Source: Hyphomicrobiales bacterium
GTDB taxonomy: Bacteria; Pseudomonadota; Alphaproteobacteria; Rhizobiales; Rhizobiaceae
DNA: 64,000 nt
Direction of reading: 5' to 3'
Assembly (NCBI GenBank): GCA_900466605.1
Contig: UBMU01000004.1
Coordinates: forward strand, 61,294-125,293
This document shows, one piece after another, positions 17,676 to 26,823 of the stretch (its first letter is position 1; each line of letters starts with the position of its first letter). The position numbers and the translations under genes were made by a program. The notes beneath the pieces were generated by a model that made no database searches, was not told the origin of the DNA, and saw only the letters and a list, made by a program, of their open reading frames with translations.

Positions 17676-18950
17676 ATGAGAATGACGAAGTGCAGCATCC
17701 TTGCCGCGACCATGATGTCACTTGCAGCCAGCGTCGCTCACGCCGACGTGACGCTGAGCGTCCTGATTGATACCAATCCGGAGACGATCGCCTCGTTTGA
17801 CGCCGTCTCCAAGGCCTACACGGAAAAACATCCTGGTGTAACGTTCGATGTCGAGCAGCGCGCCGGAGGATCCGAAGGCGACAATATCGTCAAGACCCGC
17901 CTCGCAACCGGTGAAATGGCCGACGTTTTCCAGTATAATACCGGATCTCTTTTCCAGGCTCTGAAGCCTCAGGAGACCATGGCGGATCTCACCGATCTTC
18001 CCTCGGAAGCCGGAGTTCTCGACACTTTCAAGAAGGTCGTTACAAGCCCTGACGGACACGTTCGGGGTATTCCCTTCGGGCCAGCAATGGGCGGCGGCAT
18101 CTTCTACAACCGCAAGATCTATGCCGAACTCGGCTTGACGCCGCCCAAGACCTGGGCGGAGTTCATGGCCAACAACGAGAAGATCAAGGCAGCCGGCAAG
18201 GTTGCAGTAGCTCAGACCTATGGGACGACGTGGACATCGCAGATCTTCGTCCTGGCGGACTTTTTCAACGTCCAGGCGGAGGTGCCAACCTTTGCCGATG
18301 ACTACACCGCCAACAAGGTGAAGTACGCAAACACGCCAGAAGCCCTGCGCGGGTTCGAGCATCTTGAAGAAGTTGCAAAAGCCGGATTGTTCAACCCCGA
18401 CTTTGGAGCCGCAACGTTCGACGATGGCATGCGCATGGTCGCAACTGGCGAAGCCGCACATTACCCGAACCTGACCTTCGGGATCGGCAACGTTCAGCAG
18501 AACTTCCCTGATAACCTGAAGGACCTAGGCTTCTTTGCCCAGCCCGGAGCAGACGCCAACAAGAACGGCCTGACGATCTGGATGCCGGCCGCGCTCTACG
18601 TCTCAGCGAAGTCGCAGAATGTCGAGGAAGCCAAGAAGTTCCTGGACTTCATAGCTTCGAAGGAAGCCTGCGATCTGATGGCCAAGGCTGTTCCATCGGG
18701 CCCATACCTCGTCAAGGGATGCGAACTTCCGAAGGATATCCCGCCGGTTGTGGCTGACATGCTCCCTTACTTCGAGACAGCAGGCCGCACCGGACCTGCC
18801 CTTGAATTCCTGTCGCCGGTCAAGGGACCTGCACTGGAACAGATCACCGTAGAAGTCGGAACGGGCATTCGCTCGGCGAAAGACGCTGCTGCCCTTTACG
18901 ATCAGGATGTCGAGAAGCAAGCCAAGCAACTCGGCCTGCCGAACTGGTAA
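17676..18950 (+). CDS. ABC transporter sugar-binding protein
   Basis: A 424-residue family-1 solute-binding protein. The Sec signal is CSILAATMMSLAASVAHA, cleaved before DVTLSVLIDTN. The core shows EKHPGVTFDVEQR, TRLATGEMADVFQYNTGSL and PFGPAMGGGIFYNRKIYAEL. GAGGAGG lies just before the ATG. It follows the rhamnosidase gene and is flanked by two hairpins, an arrangement that commonly raises binding-protein mRNA above that of the permeases. The likely ligand is a rhamnose-containing oligosaccharide or glycoside. Confidence 0.92.
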   Translation: MRMTKCSILAATMMSLAASVAHADVTLSVLIDTNPETIASFDAVSKAYTEKHPGVTFDVEQRAGGSEGDNIVKTRLATGEMADVFQYNTGSLFQALKPQETMADLTDLPSEAGVLDTFKKVVTSPDGHVRGIPFGPAMGGGIFYNRKIYAELGLTPPKTWAEFMANNEKIKAAGKVAVAQTYGTTWTSQIFVLADFFNVQAEVPTFADDYTANKVKYANTPEALRGFEHLEEVAKAGLFNPDFGAATFDDGMRMVATGEAAHYPNLTFGIGNVQQNFPDNLKDLGFFAQPGADANKNGLTIWMPAALYVSAKSQNVEEAKKFLDFIASKEACDLMAKAVPSGPYLVKGCELPKDIPPVVADMLPYFETAGRTGPALEFLSPVKGPALEQITVEVGTGIRSAKDAAALYDQDVEKQAKQLGLPNW

Positions 18951-18963
18951 CCTCCCAGCCCGT

Positions 18964-18991
18964 CCCCCGCCTGGCCCCGGCCGGGTGGGGG
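18964..18991 (+). other. GC-rich hairpin after the binding-protein gene
   Basis: A CCCCC...GGGGG stem of about eleven pairs, including G-U wobbles, closes over a CC-rich tip. It lies 14 bases after the stop and 18 before the permease start. Such hairpins protect the upstream message from 3' exonucleases and lower downstream permease expression. Confidence 0.5.
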
Positions 18992-19009
18992 AAGCTTCAA
19001 GGTATCCCC

Positions 19010-19870
19010 ATGACCCGCAAATCGCCTTATCCCTACTGGTTCGTGCTGCCGGCCGCGGTCGTGTTCACGGTCCTGTTTCTCGCGCCGACGATCGCCTCGT
19101 TCTGGTTCAGCCTGACCCGCTGGGACCTTTTCAGCACGCAGTTCATCGGGTTTGAAAACTACCGACAGTTCTTTCGCGAACCCTTCCTGATTCAAGGCCT
19201 GGTAAACACGGTCATCTACGCGATCCTGACCTCCGGCACCAAGACGGTGCTCGGACTGCTCCTGGCCGTGCTGCTGACATCAGGCATATGGGCCCAGGGT
19301 CTGCTTCGAACGGTGATCTTCTTCCCGGTTCTCGTATCGACCATCGGTGTTGGGATCACCTTTTCCGTGCTTATGCATCCGACCCGAGGGATCATCAATG
19401 TCGCACTTGCGGCGATCGGAATCCATGGTCCTGGCTGGCTTACGGATCCAGCGCTTGCGCTCTATTCGATCGTATTGGTCGACCTCTGGAAGGGGATCGG
19501 ACTGGCCACGGTCATCTATATCGCCGGCCTTGCGTCGATCAGCCCTGACTACTACGAGGCCGCAAGGATCGACGGCGCGACCCGCCGGCAGATGTTCTTC
19601 CGGGTTACGGTGCCGCTGGTGAAGCCGGCCACAGTCACCGTCGTCACGTTGTCGCTTATCGGCGGCCTACGCAGCTTCGATTTGATATGGGCGATGACAC
19701 GGGGCGGCCCGGGCTTTTCCTCGGACGTGCTGGCAAGCGTGATCTACAAGCAATACCAAGCTGGCTTCTACGGCCTTTCGACCGCCGGCAACGTCATCCT
19801 GTTTCTCCTGATTGGTTTGATCGTGTTGCCGTTGACAGCATGGTTCAATCGCAAGGAGGTGGACCTATGA
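19010..19870 (+). CDS. ABC sugar transporter permease, MalF-like
   Basis: A 286-residue membrane protein with six helices starting at YWFVLPAAVVFTVLFLAPTI and the EAA loop DYYEAARIDGATRRQMFFRV near residues 182-201. It carries the family ending region (RGGPGFSSDVLASVIYKQ). Its stop overlaps the next start as ATGA. It pairs with the following permease to form the rhamnoside importer channel. Confidence 0.93.
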   Translation: MTRKSPYPYWFVLPAAVVFTVLFLAPTIASFWFSLTRWDLFSTQFIGFENYRQFFREPFLIQGLVNTVIYAILTSGTKTVLGLLLAVLLTSGIWAQGLLRTVIFFPVLVSTIGVGITFSVLMHPTRGIINVALAAIGIHGPGWLTDPALALYSIVLVDLWKGIGLATVIYIAGLASISPDYYEAARIDGATRRQMFFRVTVPLVKPATVTVVTLSLIGGLRSFDLIWAMTRGGPGFSSDVLASVIYKQYQAGFYGLSTAGNVILFLLIGLIVLPLTAWFNRKEVDL

Positions 19871-20688
19871 GCCGCCGTCAACTTTATACGGGCATCGCGG
19901 CGCTCTTGGCCTCCGGCGTAATCTTCGTGCTGCCGTTCCTCTTTATCTTCGTTACGGCTTCCAAGACCAAGCAGGACGCCGCGTCGCTGACCTTCAGCCT
20001 ACCTCGCGAGTGGCATCTCTGGCAGAACTTCATGGAGGTTGTACAAACCCGCAACTACATGCTTCTGCTCGCCTACTTTAACTCGACCGTCATCACTGTG
20101 GTTGCGGTCACGCTGCTCGTACTGTTCGGCGCCATGGTCGGCTACGTCTTGCAGCGGCGGCCTTCGCGCTGGAATACGGTGATTTATGGGGCCGTCCTTG
20201 CCGGCCTCATGATCCCTCCAGCCGTCGTGCCGACGATTTGGGTGCTGCAGTCACTCGGTCTGTTCAAGACGATCTCGGGAATGATCCTCATTCAGGTCGC
20301 CTATGGCCTTGCCTTTACCGTGCTGCTGTTCCGCAGCTTCATCGCGACCATTCCACGCGACCTCGATGAAGCCGCCATCATAGACGGCGCAAGACCTCTG
20401 CAGATCTTCTTCCGGGTCGTCCTGCCGTTGCTCAAACCCGTCACAGTGACCGTCATAGTACAGTCGATCGCGATCTTCAACGATTTCACGAACCCGCTCT
20501 ACTACCTGCCGGGCCGCGAGAACGTAACGGTGCAGCTGACGCTCTATAACTTCCAGGGGCAGTTCCAGACCCAGTTCAATCTCCTCTTCATGAACATTCT
20601 GCTGGTCACCATTCCGCCCCTCATCGTTTTCGTATTTTTCAACCGGCAGATCGTGGCAGGCATGACTGCCGGTGCCGTGAAGGGATAA
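19867..20688 (+). CDS. ABC sugar transporter permease, MalG-like
   Basis: A 273-residue permease. The first helix is IAALLASGVIFVLPFLFIFV and the EAA loop is RDLDEAAIIDGARPLQIFFR. The ATG at 19867 overlaps the previous stop; the longer frame upstream is a shadow. The C-terminal tail VAGMTAGAVKG is typical of the group. Three bases separate it from the ATPase gene. Confidence 0.94.
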   Translation: MSRRQLYTGIAALLASGVIFVLPFLFIFVTASKTKQDAASLTFSLPREWHLWQNFMEVVQTRNYMLLLAYFNSTVITVVAVTLLVLFGAMVGYVLQRRPSRWNTVIYGAVLAGLMIPPAVVPTIWVLQSLGLFKTISGMILIQVAYGLAFTVLLFRSFIATIPRDLDEAAIIDGARPLQIFFRVVLPLLKPVTVTVIVQSIAIFNDFTNPLYYLPGRENVTVQLTLYNFQGQFQTQFNLLFMNILLVTIPPLIVFVFFNRQIVAGMTAGAVKG

Positions 20689-20691
20689 GTC

Positions 20692-21669
20692 ATGACATCA
20701 GTCGTTCTCGGAGATGTTCGTAAAAGCTTTGGCAGCCTCGACGTCATAAAGGGCGTCGACTTGACGATCGAGGCGGGCGAGTTCTGCGTCTTTGTCGGTC
20801 CTTCCGGCTGCGGCAAGTCAACGTTGTTGCGCATCATCTCCGGCCTCGAAACGTCCACGTCGGGCAAGATCCTTATTGGCGGCAAGGATGTCACTGATGC
20901 TGAGCCTTCCCGGCGCGGCATCGCGATGGTGTTCCAGTCCTATGCGCTTTATCCGCATCTGACCGTGGCCGAGAACATCGGTTTCGGCCTTTCGCTCGCG
21001 CGGCGCCCGAAGGCCGAAATCGCGGAGAAGGTGAAGCAGACCGCAGACATCCTGCAGCTCTCGCATCTGCTCGATCGCAAGCCCAAGGCTCTCTCCGGAG
21101 GCCAGCGCCAGCGCGTGGCGATCGGCCGCGCGATCATCCGCAATCCGCAGGTTTTCCTGTTCGATGAGCCGCTTTCGAACCTAGACGCTTCGCTGCGTTC
21201 GCAGATGCGCCTCGAGCTCACGGAACTGCATGCCAAGCTCGGCGCCACAATGATCTATGTCACGCACGACCAGGTTGAGGCCATGACGATGGCCGACAAG
21301 ATCGTTGTCCTGAACGGAGGCAAGGTTGAGCAGGTTGGCGATCCGATGACGCTCTACAACAACCCCGCATCGCCCTTCGTGGCCGGTTTCATCGGCTCGC
21401 CCAAGATGAACCTCTTCGATGGGGAGGTCGCCGCAAAAGAGGGCTGTAAGACCTACGGCATCAGACCCGAACACATTACGCTTTCGGAAAGCGAGGGCAA
21501 GTGGCGCGGGACCGTCAGGCATATCGAAAGGCTCGGGGCCGACACTGTCGTCTTCCTTGACACTCAGTTACCTTCCCTGGTCGCCAGGACCGATGGCGAT
21601 CGACCGCTGTCAATAGGCCAGACGCTATTTGCCTCGCCAATGCAGCACAAGGAGCATCGGTTTGTTTAG
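20692..21669 (+). CDS. ABC transporter ATP-binding protein, MalK/UgpC-like
   Basis: A 325-residue ATPase with Walker [11 protein letters not shown]-loop [11 protein letters not shown], signature [14 protein letters not shown], Walker [12 protein letters not shown] and switch YVTHDQVEA. The C-terminal regulatory domain ([13 protein letters not shown]) is slightly short, ending HKEHRFV where family members usually run on for several residues, so the last codons may have changed. It is the final gene of the rhamnoside operon. No rhamnose catabolic genes follow, so those must lie elsewhere. Confidence 0.93.
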   Translation: MTSVVLGDVRKSFGSLDVIKGVDLTIEAGEFCVFVGPSGCGKSTLLRIISGLETSTSGKILIGGKDVTDAEPSRRGIAMVFQSYALYPHLTVAENIGFGLSLARRPKAEIAEKVKQTADILQLSHLLDRKPKALSGGQRQRVAIGRAIIRNPQVFLFDEPLSNLDASLRSQMRLELTELHAKLGATMIYVTHDQVEAMTMADKIVVLNGGKVEQVGDPMTLYNNPASPFVAGFIGSPKMNLFDGEVAAKEGCKTYGIRPEHITLSESEGKWRGTVRHIERLGADTVVFLDTQLPSLVARTDGDRPLSIGQTLFASPMQHKEHRFV

Positions 21670-21907
21670 GCGGCCTAAATGGCATCAGGAATTCCATAGA
21701 TAGGCGTTGTGCGTCGAGTCCGATTATCAAGCACTTAACCCTTCTAGAGTAGGGCGTCGATGTGTCAGATCTCTTCAAGGCCTTAACCAAGATCGGCCTG
21801 CCAGCGTCCTAGCTGCAGGATGCACGCTGGCTGAGCCGCATCGTCTCAAATGTATGAGTCGATGTCGGCACCTCGACAATGCCATCCATGAGCGCGGCAG
21901 CAGTCTC

Positions 21908-22630
21908 TTAGGCTTTGGAAAACATCTTTCCAAAGCCTTTGACATGCGAGCAGTCGTAACCGACCGTTGTCAGAGCACCGTAAATCGCCGTCGCGACGCT
22001 GTCGTGGATCGCGATACCGTGAACGGCTTCCAGTTGGTCGACGAGAGGCGCTCCGGCAAGGTTGGTACAGAAGACGGCAATCGAGTCCGGCTGCGAAGCG
22101 ACGAGTTCGGCAACCATCTCGGCGATTGCCTCGGGCCTGACCTGGCTAAAGCTGAAATTGTCCCTGATGCCCTGATGCCTTTCGCATATGACCTCGACCC
22201 CCTCATTCGCAAATGATTTGATGATCGCGGCCTGCACATCGGAAGTGTAAGGCGAGGCGAGACCGATCCGGCTCTCCTTCCTCTGGTGCATGACATCGAA
22301 CAGTGCGAGGACCGATGTCGATGCTTTGATGCCGGTCGCCTCGGTAATCCGCTCACAAAGACGGCGATCGCTATCCAGGCCCAGCCAGCCGGCGCTCGTG
22401 CCGTTCCAGACGATTACATCGGTTTTCGCGTCCGCAAGCAATTCTGCCGCCGCCATCATCGGGCGGTCGTCGAATTGGTTCAGCAGGGCCGCATCCAGGC
22501 CGATTGCCGTAACCCGGAACCTCGAAAAATGCGCGGTCACGTCGGGCAGGTCCTTGAGCATCTGCGTGGTGACCGGTTCGAGTACCGTGTTGGATGAAGG
22601 GGTGAGCATTCCGATGCGAAGCGGGTTCAC
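21908..22630 (-). CDS. Arylmalonate decarboxylase / maleate isomerase family protein
   Basis: A 240-residue Asp/Glu-racemase superfamily protein with the family start RIGMLTPSSNTVLEPVT. Maleate isomerases and racemases need two cysteines. Here the first site reads WNGTSAGWLG (Gly-77, no Cys) and the second AVFCTNLAG (Cys-188). The Gly-Thr-Ser plus single-Cys pattern is that of arylmalonate decarboxylase (Gly74, Cys188), so a decarboxylase-like, one-cysteine mechanism is inferred. The GTG at 22630 was chosen because AGGAAA lies just upstream; an ATG at 22663 is possible. It is the last gene of the amidase and Opp-type operon. Confidence 0.8.
   Translation of the reverse strand: MNPLRIGMLTPSSNTVLEPVTTQMLKDLPDVTAHFSRFRVTAIGLDAALLNQFDDRPMMAAAELLADAKTDVIVWNGTSAGWLGLDSDRRLCERITEATGIKASTSVLALFDVMHQRKESRIGLASPYTSDVQAAIIKSFANEGVEVICERHQGIRDNFSFSQVRPEAIAEMVAELVASQPDSIAVFCTNLAGAPLVDQLEAVHGIAIHDSVATAIYGALTTVGYDCSHVKGFGKMFSKA
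21910..21938. terminator. 12-bp hairpin embedded in a gene end, between convergent genes
   Basis: AGGCTTTGGAAA at 21910-21921 pairs perfectly with 21927-21938 over a five-base loop. It overlaps the last codons (KGFGKMFSKA) of the decarboxylase-like gene and faces the end of the rhamnoside ATPase gene. TTT follows on the plus strand. It probably serves as a bidirectional terminator. Confidence 0.5.
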
Positions 22631-22655
22631 TGACGTTTCCTGAAGATGAGATGGG

Positions 22656-24086
22656 TCAAGCATGGATTGGTGGCCGGCCGAGCTTCGGCAAAACAGCCTC
22701 AAATGCTAAAGCCGCTGACAGCACCTCGGCATCACCAAGATGCTGGCCAACGATTTGCAGTCCGATGGGCAAGCCATCGACCAGGCCGCATGGCACGCTG
22801 GCCGCCGGCTGTCCCGTCAGGTTGAAAGGTGATGTGAACGGGCACCATTCGTAGGGCGCAATGGCTTTGCCATCAATTGTCGACGGACCATCCTGGTCTT
22901 TGGCGAAGGCGGTAACAGAAAGGGTCGGCGTCAGGATGTAATCATAACGGCTCATGACCTTGGCAATTTCGTCGACAAAGGCCTTGCGCGCGGTGATTGC
23001 GTCTGTCGCATCCTCGAAGGTGCGCGTTTCAGCCAGAAGTGCCGTTACCGCGGTCGAGACCGGCACTGGTTTGTCTGAAAGCAGTTTGCGCATGCCGGTG
23101 AGGTCGGTCTCCAACGCCACCATTGCCTTGAATGTCGCATGAACGTCGGTTTCGGGCGGAGCCCCGATAGTGAGTTCTAAGCCATATGCTTCAGCCAAAA
23201 GAGCGACGGCCTTGTCTGTCGCGTCCTTGAGCCGCTGCTCAATTGCCTGGTCATGCCACGTCGGCCAATAGAGAACCTTGGCACCGCGGGGCAGCGGGGC
23301 AATGTCGGTCCATGAAATGTCTGCGCAAGGGATCGACCAGCGATCGCGCGGATCGGGACCGGCGATGACGGATAGCATGAGGGCGGCATCCGCCACGTCT
23401 CGCGCAATAGGTCCGATATGCTCGATCGACTCCCACCCCGAGACACCGGGAAGCGATATATTTCGGCATCCGGGCCATAGTGGAACGCGGCCCATGGCGG
23501 CCTTGACGCCAACAAGCCCTGAAAGTGCTGCCGGCAGCCGGACGGAGCCGCCACCATCGCTGCCGATTGCGATCGGGCACACGCCGGCCGCAACGGCTGC
23601 GGCAGATCCTGCGCTGGAACCGCCTGGCGAGCGATCCGTATTCCACGGGTTGCCGGTTGCCGGAAACAGGAGGTTGTTACCGTGAGCGCCAAAGCCAAAT
23701 TCGGAAACATTGGTCTTGCCCAGGATGATCGCATCGGCTGCCTTCAGCCGTTCGACAACAATGTCGTCTGCATCTGGAACATAGTCAGCGTAGAGGTTGG
23801 AACCGAATGTCGTTCTGAGGCCTTCGGTCAGCACAAGGTCCTTGATGGCGACAGGCACGCCGGCTAGAGGGCCGACCGGTTCGCCACGCGCGATCCGCTG
23901 ATCCAGAGCGTCGGCGGTCTTATAAGCTTCCTCGCGCGCCAACGTCGCAAAGGCGTGGATAACAGGCTCGACCTTGTTGAGCGCAGCAAAGGCAGCGTCC
24001 AGGACGGAGCGTGCGGAGAGCGCTCCGGACGCGACCTGATCGGCAATATGACGGGCCGACATGGTTGGATATTCATCAATAAGCAT
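22656..24086 (-). CDS. Amidase, amidase-signature family
   Basis: A 476-residue hydrolase of the amidase-signature family, which cleaves C-N amide bonds with a Ser-cisSer-Lys triad. The lysine is in GVPVAIKDL (about residue 82). The serine-rich signature SPGGSSAGSAAAVAAG (about 153-168) is followed by the nucleophile region GSDGGGSVRLPA. AAGGAGG precedes the ATG. Gene order places it between the two racemase-superfamily genes of the importer operon. It may hydrolyse the half-amide or carbamoyl product of the hydantoinase-type enzyme encoded across the divergent promoter; the substrate is not evident from sequence. Confidence 0.92.
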   Translation of the reverse strand: MLIDEYPTMSARHIADQVASGALSARSVLDAAFAALNKVEPVIHAFATLAREEAYKTADALDQRIARGEPVGPLAGVPVAIKDLVLTEGLRTTFGSNLYADYVPDADDIVVERLKAADAIILGKTNVSEFGFGAHGNNLLFPATGNPWNTDRSPGGSSAGSAAAVAAGVCPIAIGSDGGGSVRLPAALSGLVGVKAAMGRVPLWPGCRNISLPGVSGWESIEHIGPIARDVADAALMLSVIAGPDPRDRWSIPCADISWTDIAPLPRGAKVLYWPTWHDQAIEQRLKDATDKAVALLAEAYGLELTIGAPPETDVHATFKAMVALETDLTGMRKLLSDKPVPVSTAVTALLAETRTFEDATDAITARKAFVDEIAKVMSRYDYILTPTLSVTAFAKDQDGPSTIDGKAIAPYEWCPFTSPFNLTGQPAASVPCGLVDGLPIGLQIVGQHLGDAEVLSAALAFEAVLPKLGRPPIHA

Positions 24087-24110
24087 GAAAGCCTCCTTGT
24101 GGGAAAATAC

Positions 24111-24881
24111 TCATGGGGACGGCGCTGTCTCGACAGTCTCGGCCAACAGCAGGCGCTCGAGCGCGGGGGAGAGGCCGAGTGACGTCTTCGGATCGGGCCG
24201 CCGGAAAGTACCGGCGGACGCTTTCTTCGGATTGAGCGCAGTCAGCAGTTCCGCCTGTTTCACGGCCGCGATGACGGATTCAACGACGGGCACGGAAATC
24301 CTTTCGCGTACACGCGATGCGAGGCCCGCCAGAGGGGCCCCAGCGAGAATGATCACATCGGCGCCATCTTCGTCGATAGCCTTTCTGGACAGGTCGATCA
24401 GAAGCTCTTCCTTCTCGTCCTGTACGTTTGCCAGAGATGCAAATGGTCCGTCGAGCAGCCTGATGCTTGCCAGTCTTTCCAGAAGCCCGTGCGTTGCGGC
24501 GCATTCGCGGAACCAGGGGCCCAGTGTCCGCGAAAAGGAAACAATTGAGAAGCGCTGGCCGAGCATACAGGCGCTGAGCATTGCTGCCTCCGCAAGCCCG
24601 ATAACCGGGACGGACATGAGCTCTCGGGCACCACCGAGGCCCGGATCGCCGAAGGCAGCAATGATCGCGACATCAAAACTGCCATCCCGCTCAGCAAGGA
24701 CATCGAGGACAATGCCGGATGCAATCGCGGCTTCAGCGCGCGTGGCGATATAGGGCACGCCCCGTGGAGCCGTAACAGGGATGAGTGTAGTTCCCTGCGA
24801 AAGGAAGGGTTTTGCTACGCGTACAAGGCGGTCCGTCACTTCGGTCGAGGTGTTGGGGTTGAAGAGCAGTATGCGGGTCAT
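24111..24881 (-). CDS. Hydantoin-racemase-like protein lacking both catalytic cysteines
   Basis: A 256-residue Asp/Glu/hydantoin racemase family protein: ILLFNPNTSTEVTDRL start, then IIAAFGDPGLGGARE and VIILAGAPLAGLA. Hydantoin and allantoin racemases carry catalytic cysteines near positions 76 and 181 (in contexts like ACFGDPG and GCAGM). Here these positions are Ala-76 and Gly-181, so two-base racemisation by thiols is not possible. The ATG overlaps the preceding ATPase stop by one base. Family is clear; the reaction is unknown, and it may be a lyase, an isomerase with other residues, or a binding protein. Confidence 0.85.
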   Translation of the reverse strand: MTRILLFNPNTSTEVTDRLVRVAKPFLSQGTTLIPVTAPRGVPYIATRAEAAIASGIVLDVLAERDGSFDVAIIAAFGDPGLGGARELMSVPVIGLAEAAMLSACMLGQRFSIVSFSRTLGPWFRECAATHGLLERLASIRLLDGPFASLANVQDEKEELLIDLSRKAIDEDGADVIILAGAPLAGLASRVRERISVPVVESVIAAVKQAELLTALNPKKASAGTFRRPDPKTSLGLSPALERLLLAETVETAPSP

Positions 24882-25864
24882 CAGGGATTTCCTTCTGTCG
24901 CGCGATGACACGCGACAAGGCTGCCGCCGCCATGGGATGCCAGAGGCGGCATTGCCTTGGTGCATATGGGTAGTTCTACAGGGCATCGGCCGGCGAAGCG
25001 GCAGGCGTTCTGATCGGGATCAATAGGACTCGATGCGGAGCCTTCGAGCTTGGTTCGATCAGCATTCTCACGTTCCGGATCCGGGATCGCATCAATGAGC
25101 GCGCGGGTATAGGGATGGCGAGGTTCATAGAAGACGGACTTAGACGGGCCAAATTCGACAATGCGGCCGAGATACATCACCGCGATCTTATCGCAGAGCA
25201 GGCGCACGACATTGAGGTCGTGCGAAACAAACAGATAGCTCATGCCACGTTGCTTCTGCAGCTTGGCGAGAAGGTGCAGGATCAGCGACTGCACCGACAC
25301 GTCCAGAGCCGAGGTCGGCTCATCAAGCACAAGCAGCTTGGGCTTGACTGCTATGGCCCGCGCAATACCGACACGTGCTTTCTGACCACCGGAGAGCTGG
25401 TGCGGATAGCGACTGCTGTACTCCCGCGGAAGACCAACATCATCCAGGGCCGTTAGCACCATGCCGGAAATGTCTTCCCTTGAACCGCCCACCAGTCGCT
25501 TCAAAGGATCAGCTATGGCCTGGAATACCGTGAAGCCGGGATTGAGGCTCTCGGTCGGATCCTGGAAGACGACCTGAATATCCCGCCTGAGCGATGAGCC
25601 GCCAAAGTTCTTGGCAGGAATCGAGCCGATCTCGACGCCGGAGAGTTCGATCGCGCCCGCGGTCGGATCGACCAGGCGAGCTAGCACGCGCGCCAGGGTC
25701 GACTTTCCGCATCCGGATTCGCCGACCAGACCGATGCATTCACCTTCGCCGATCGTCAGATCGACCTCGTCGACCGCGTGCAGCATCTTGCGCCGCAGTG
25801 TCCCGACGGGATAGCGTTTCGAAAGGCCGCGAACCTTTATCAGGGGAGCATGGGTAACTGTCAT
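24881..25864 (-). CDS. Oligopeptide-type ABC ATPase, DppF/OppF-like
   Basis: A 327-residue ATPase with Walker A GESGCGKST, signature LSGGQKARVGIARA, Walker B LLVLDEPTSALD and switch VSHDLNVV. The C terminus has the oligopeptide-transporter extension with cysteines (CRFAGRCPVELPICTK) typical of the iron-sulfur-binding Dpp/Opp ATPases. It overlaps both neighbouring genes by a few bases. It works with the DppD-like ATPase as a heterodimer. Confidence 0.94.
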   Translation of the reverse strand: MTVTHAPLIKVRGLSKRYPVGTLRRKMLHAVDEVDLTIGEGECIGLVGESGCGKSTLARVLARLVDPTAGAIELSGVEIGSIPAKNFGGSSLRRDIQVVFQDPTESLNPGFTVFQAIADPLKRLVGGSREDISGMVLTALDDVGLPREYSSRYPHQLSGGQKARVGIARAIAVKPKLLVLDEPTSALDVSVQSLILHLLAKLQKQRGMSYLFVSHDLNVVRLLCDKIAVMYLGRIVEFGPSKSVFYEPRHPYTRALIDAIPDPERENADRTKLEGSASSPIDPDQNACRFAGRCPVELPICTKAMPPLASHGGGSLVACHRATEGNP

Positions 25865-26823
25865 AGCGGGTGCCTGCAGCGGACGGAGTGATCATTGCTC
25901 AAGGGCGCGAGCGCGACATGCCCGGTCTCGCAATCGGTCTGGCGCCTGTCGCAGCGATGGAGAAACCGGCAGGAGGGGAGGTCGCTCCTGAAGTCGGGAA
26001 GATTGCCGGGTATCGAAGCAAGGTCCTCAAGCTCGGTATGAGCAGTTGGGGTGGCCGCAAAAAGTCCCCGCGTATAGGGGTGCGCAAAATGTGCCCGAAG
26101 CTCATCGGCGGGTGCCGTCTCAACCATATGGCCGGCATGCATGACGACGATGCGGTCGCAGTATTCTCCGGCGAGAGCAAGATCGTGTGTGATCAGGATC
26201 GAGGACATCCTTGTCTCTCGGACAAGATCGCGCATGAGATCCATGACGACCGCCTGGGTCGTGACATCAAGGCCCGTTGTCGGCTCATCTGCGATAAGAA
26301 GGGATGGCGAACAGGACAGCGCCATCGCGATCATCACCCGCTGGCACATTCCGCCGGAGAGTTCGAAGGGATAGGCGTTGTAACGTCTTTCCGGATCGGG
26401 AATACGCACTTTTTCAAGCGCAGCGATGGCAGCCGCCCGGGCATTTGGGCGGGTCACGGGGCCGTGTCGCCTTAACACGTCCTCGATCTGCCTGCCGACC
26501 TTCATGATCGGATTAAGGGCAGTGCGCGGGCTCTGGAAGATCATCGACAGTTCGCGCCCTCGGATCGAGACAAGCGGCGAGTTCGGTCCGGCAAGGTCGA
26601 TACCACCGAATTCGATGGCATCGGCCTTGATTTCGGCATTGTCGTCGAGAAGTCCCATCAGCGCATAGGAAAGTACCGATTTCCCAGAACCGCTTTCACC
26701 CACGATGCCGAGCACTTCGCCTTTGCCGAGAGAGAAGCTGACGTCGTCAAGCACCTTGACCGTGCCGTATCGGGTCTTGAAGCTGACACTGAGGTTTTTG
26801 ACTGAAAGCAAAGGGACGGTCAT
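25861..26823 (-). CDS. Oligopeptide-type ABC ATPase, DppD/OppD-like
   Basis: A 320-residue ATPase with Walker A GESGSGKS, signature LSGGMCQRVMIAMAL, Walker B LLIADEPTTGLD and switch ITHDLALA. The C-terminal cysteine cluster SCRFLHRCDRRQTDC marks the DppD group. It overlaps the DppC-like permease gene by four bases, within a tightly coupled operon. Confidence 0.94.
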   Translation of the reverse strand: MTVPLLSVKNLSVSFKTRYGTVKVLDDVSFSLGKGEVLGIVGESGSGKSVLSYALMGLLDDNAEIKADAIEFGGIDLAGPNSPLVSIRGRELSMIFQSPRTALNPIMKVGRQIEDVLRRHGPVTRPNARAAAIAALEKVRIPDPERRYNAYPFELSGGMCQRVMIAMALSCSPSLLIADEPTTGLDVTTQAVVMDLMRDLVRETRMSSILITHDLALAGEYCDRIVVMHAGHMVETAPADELRAHFAHPYTRGLFAATPTAHTELEDLASIPGNLPDFRSDLPSCRFLHRCDRRQTDCETGHVALAPLSNDHSVRCRHPL

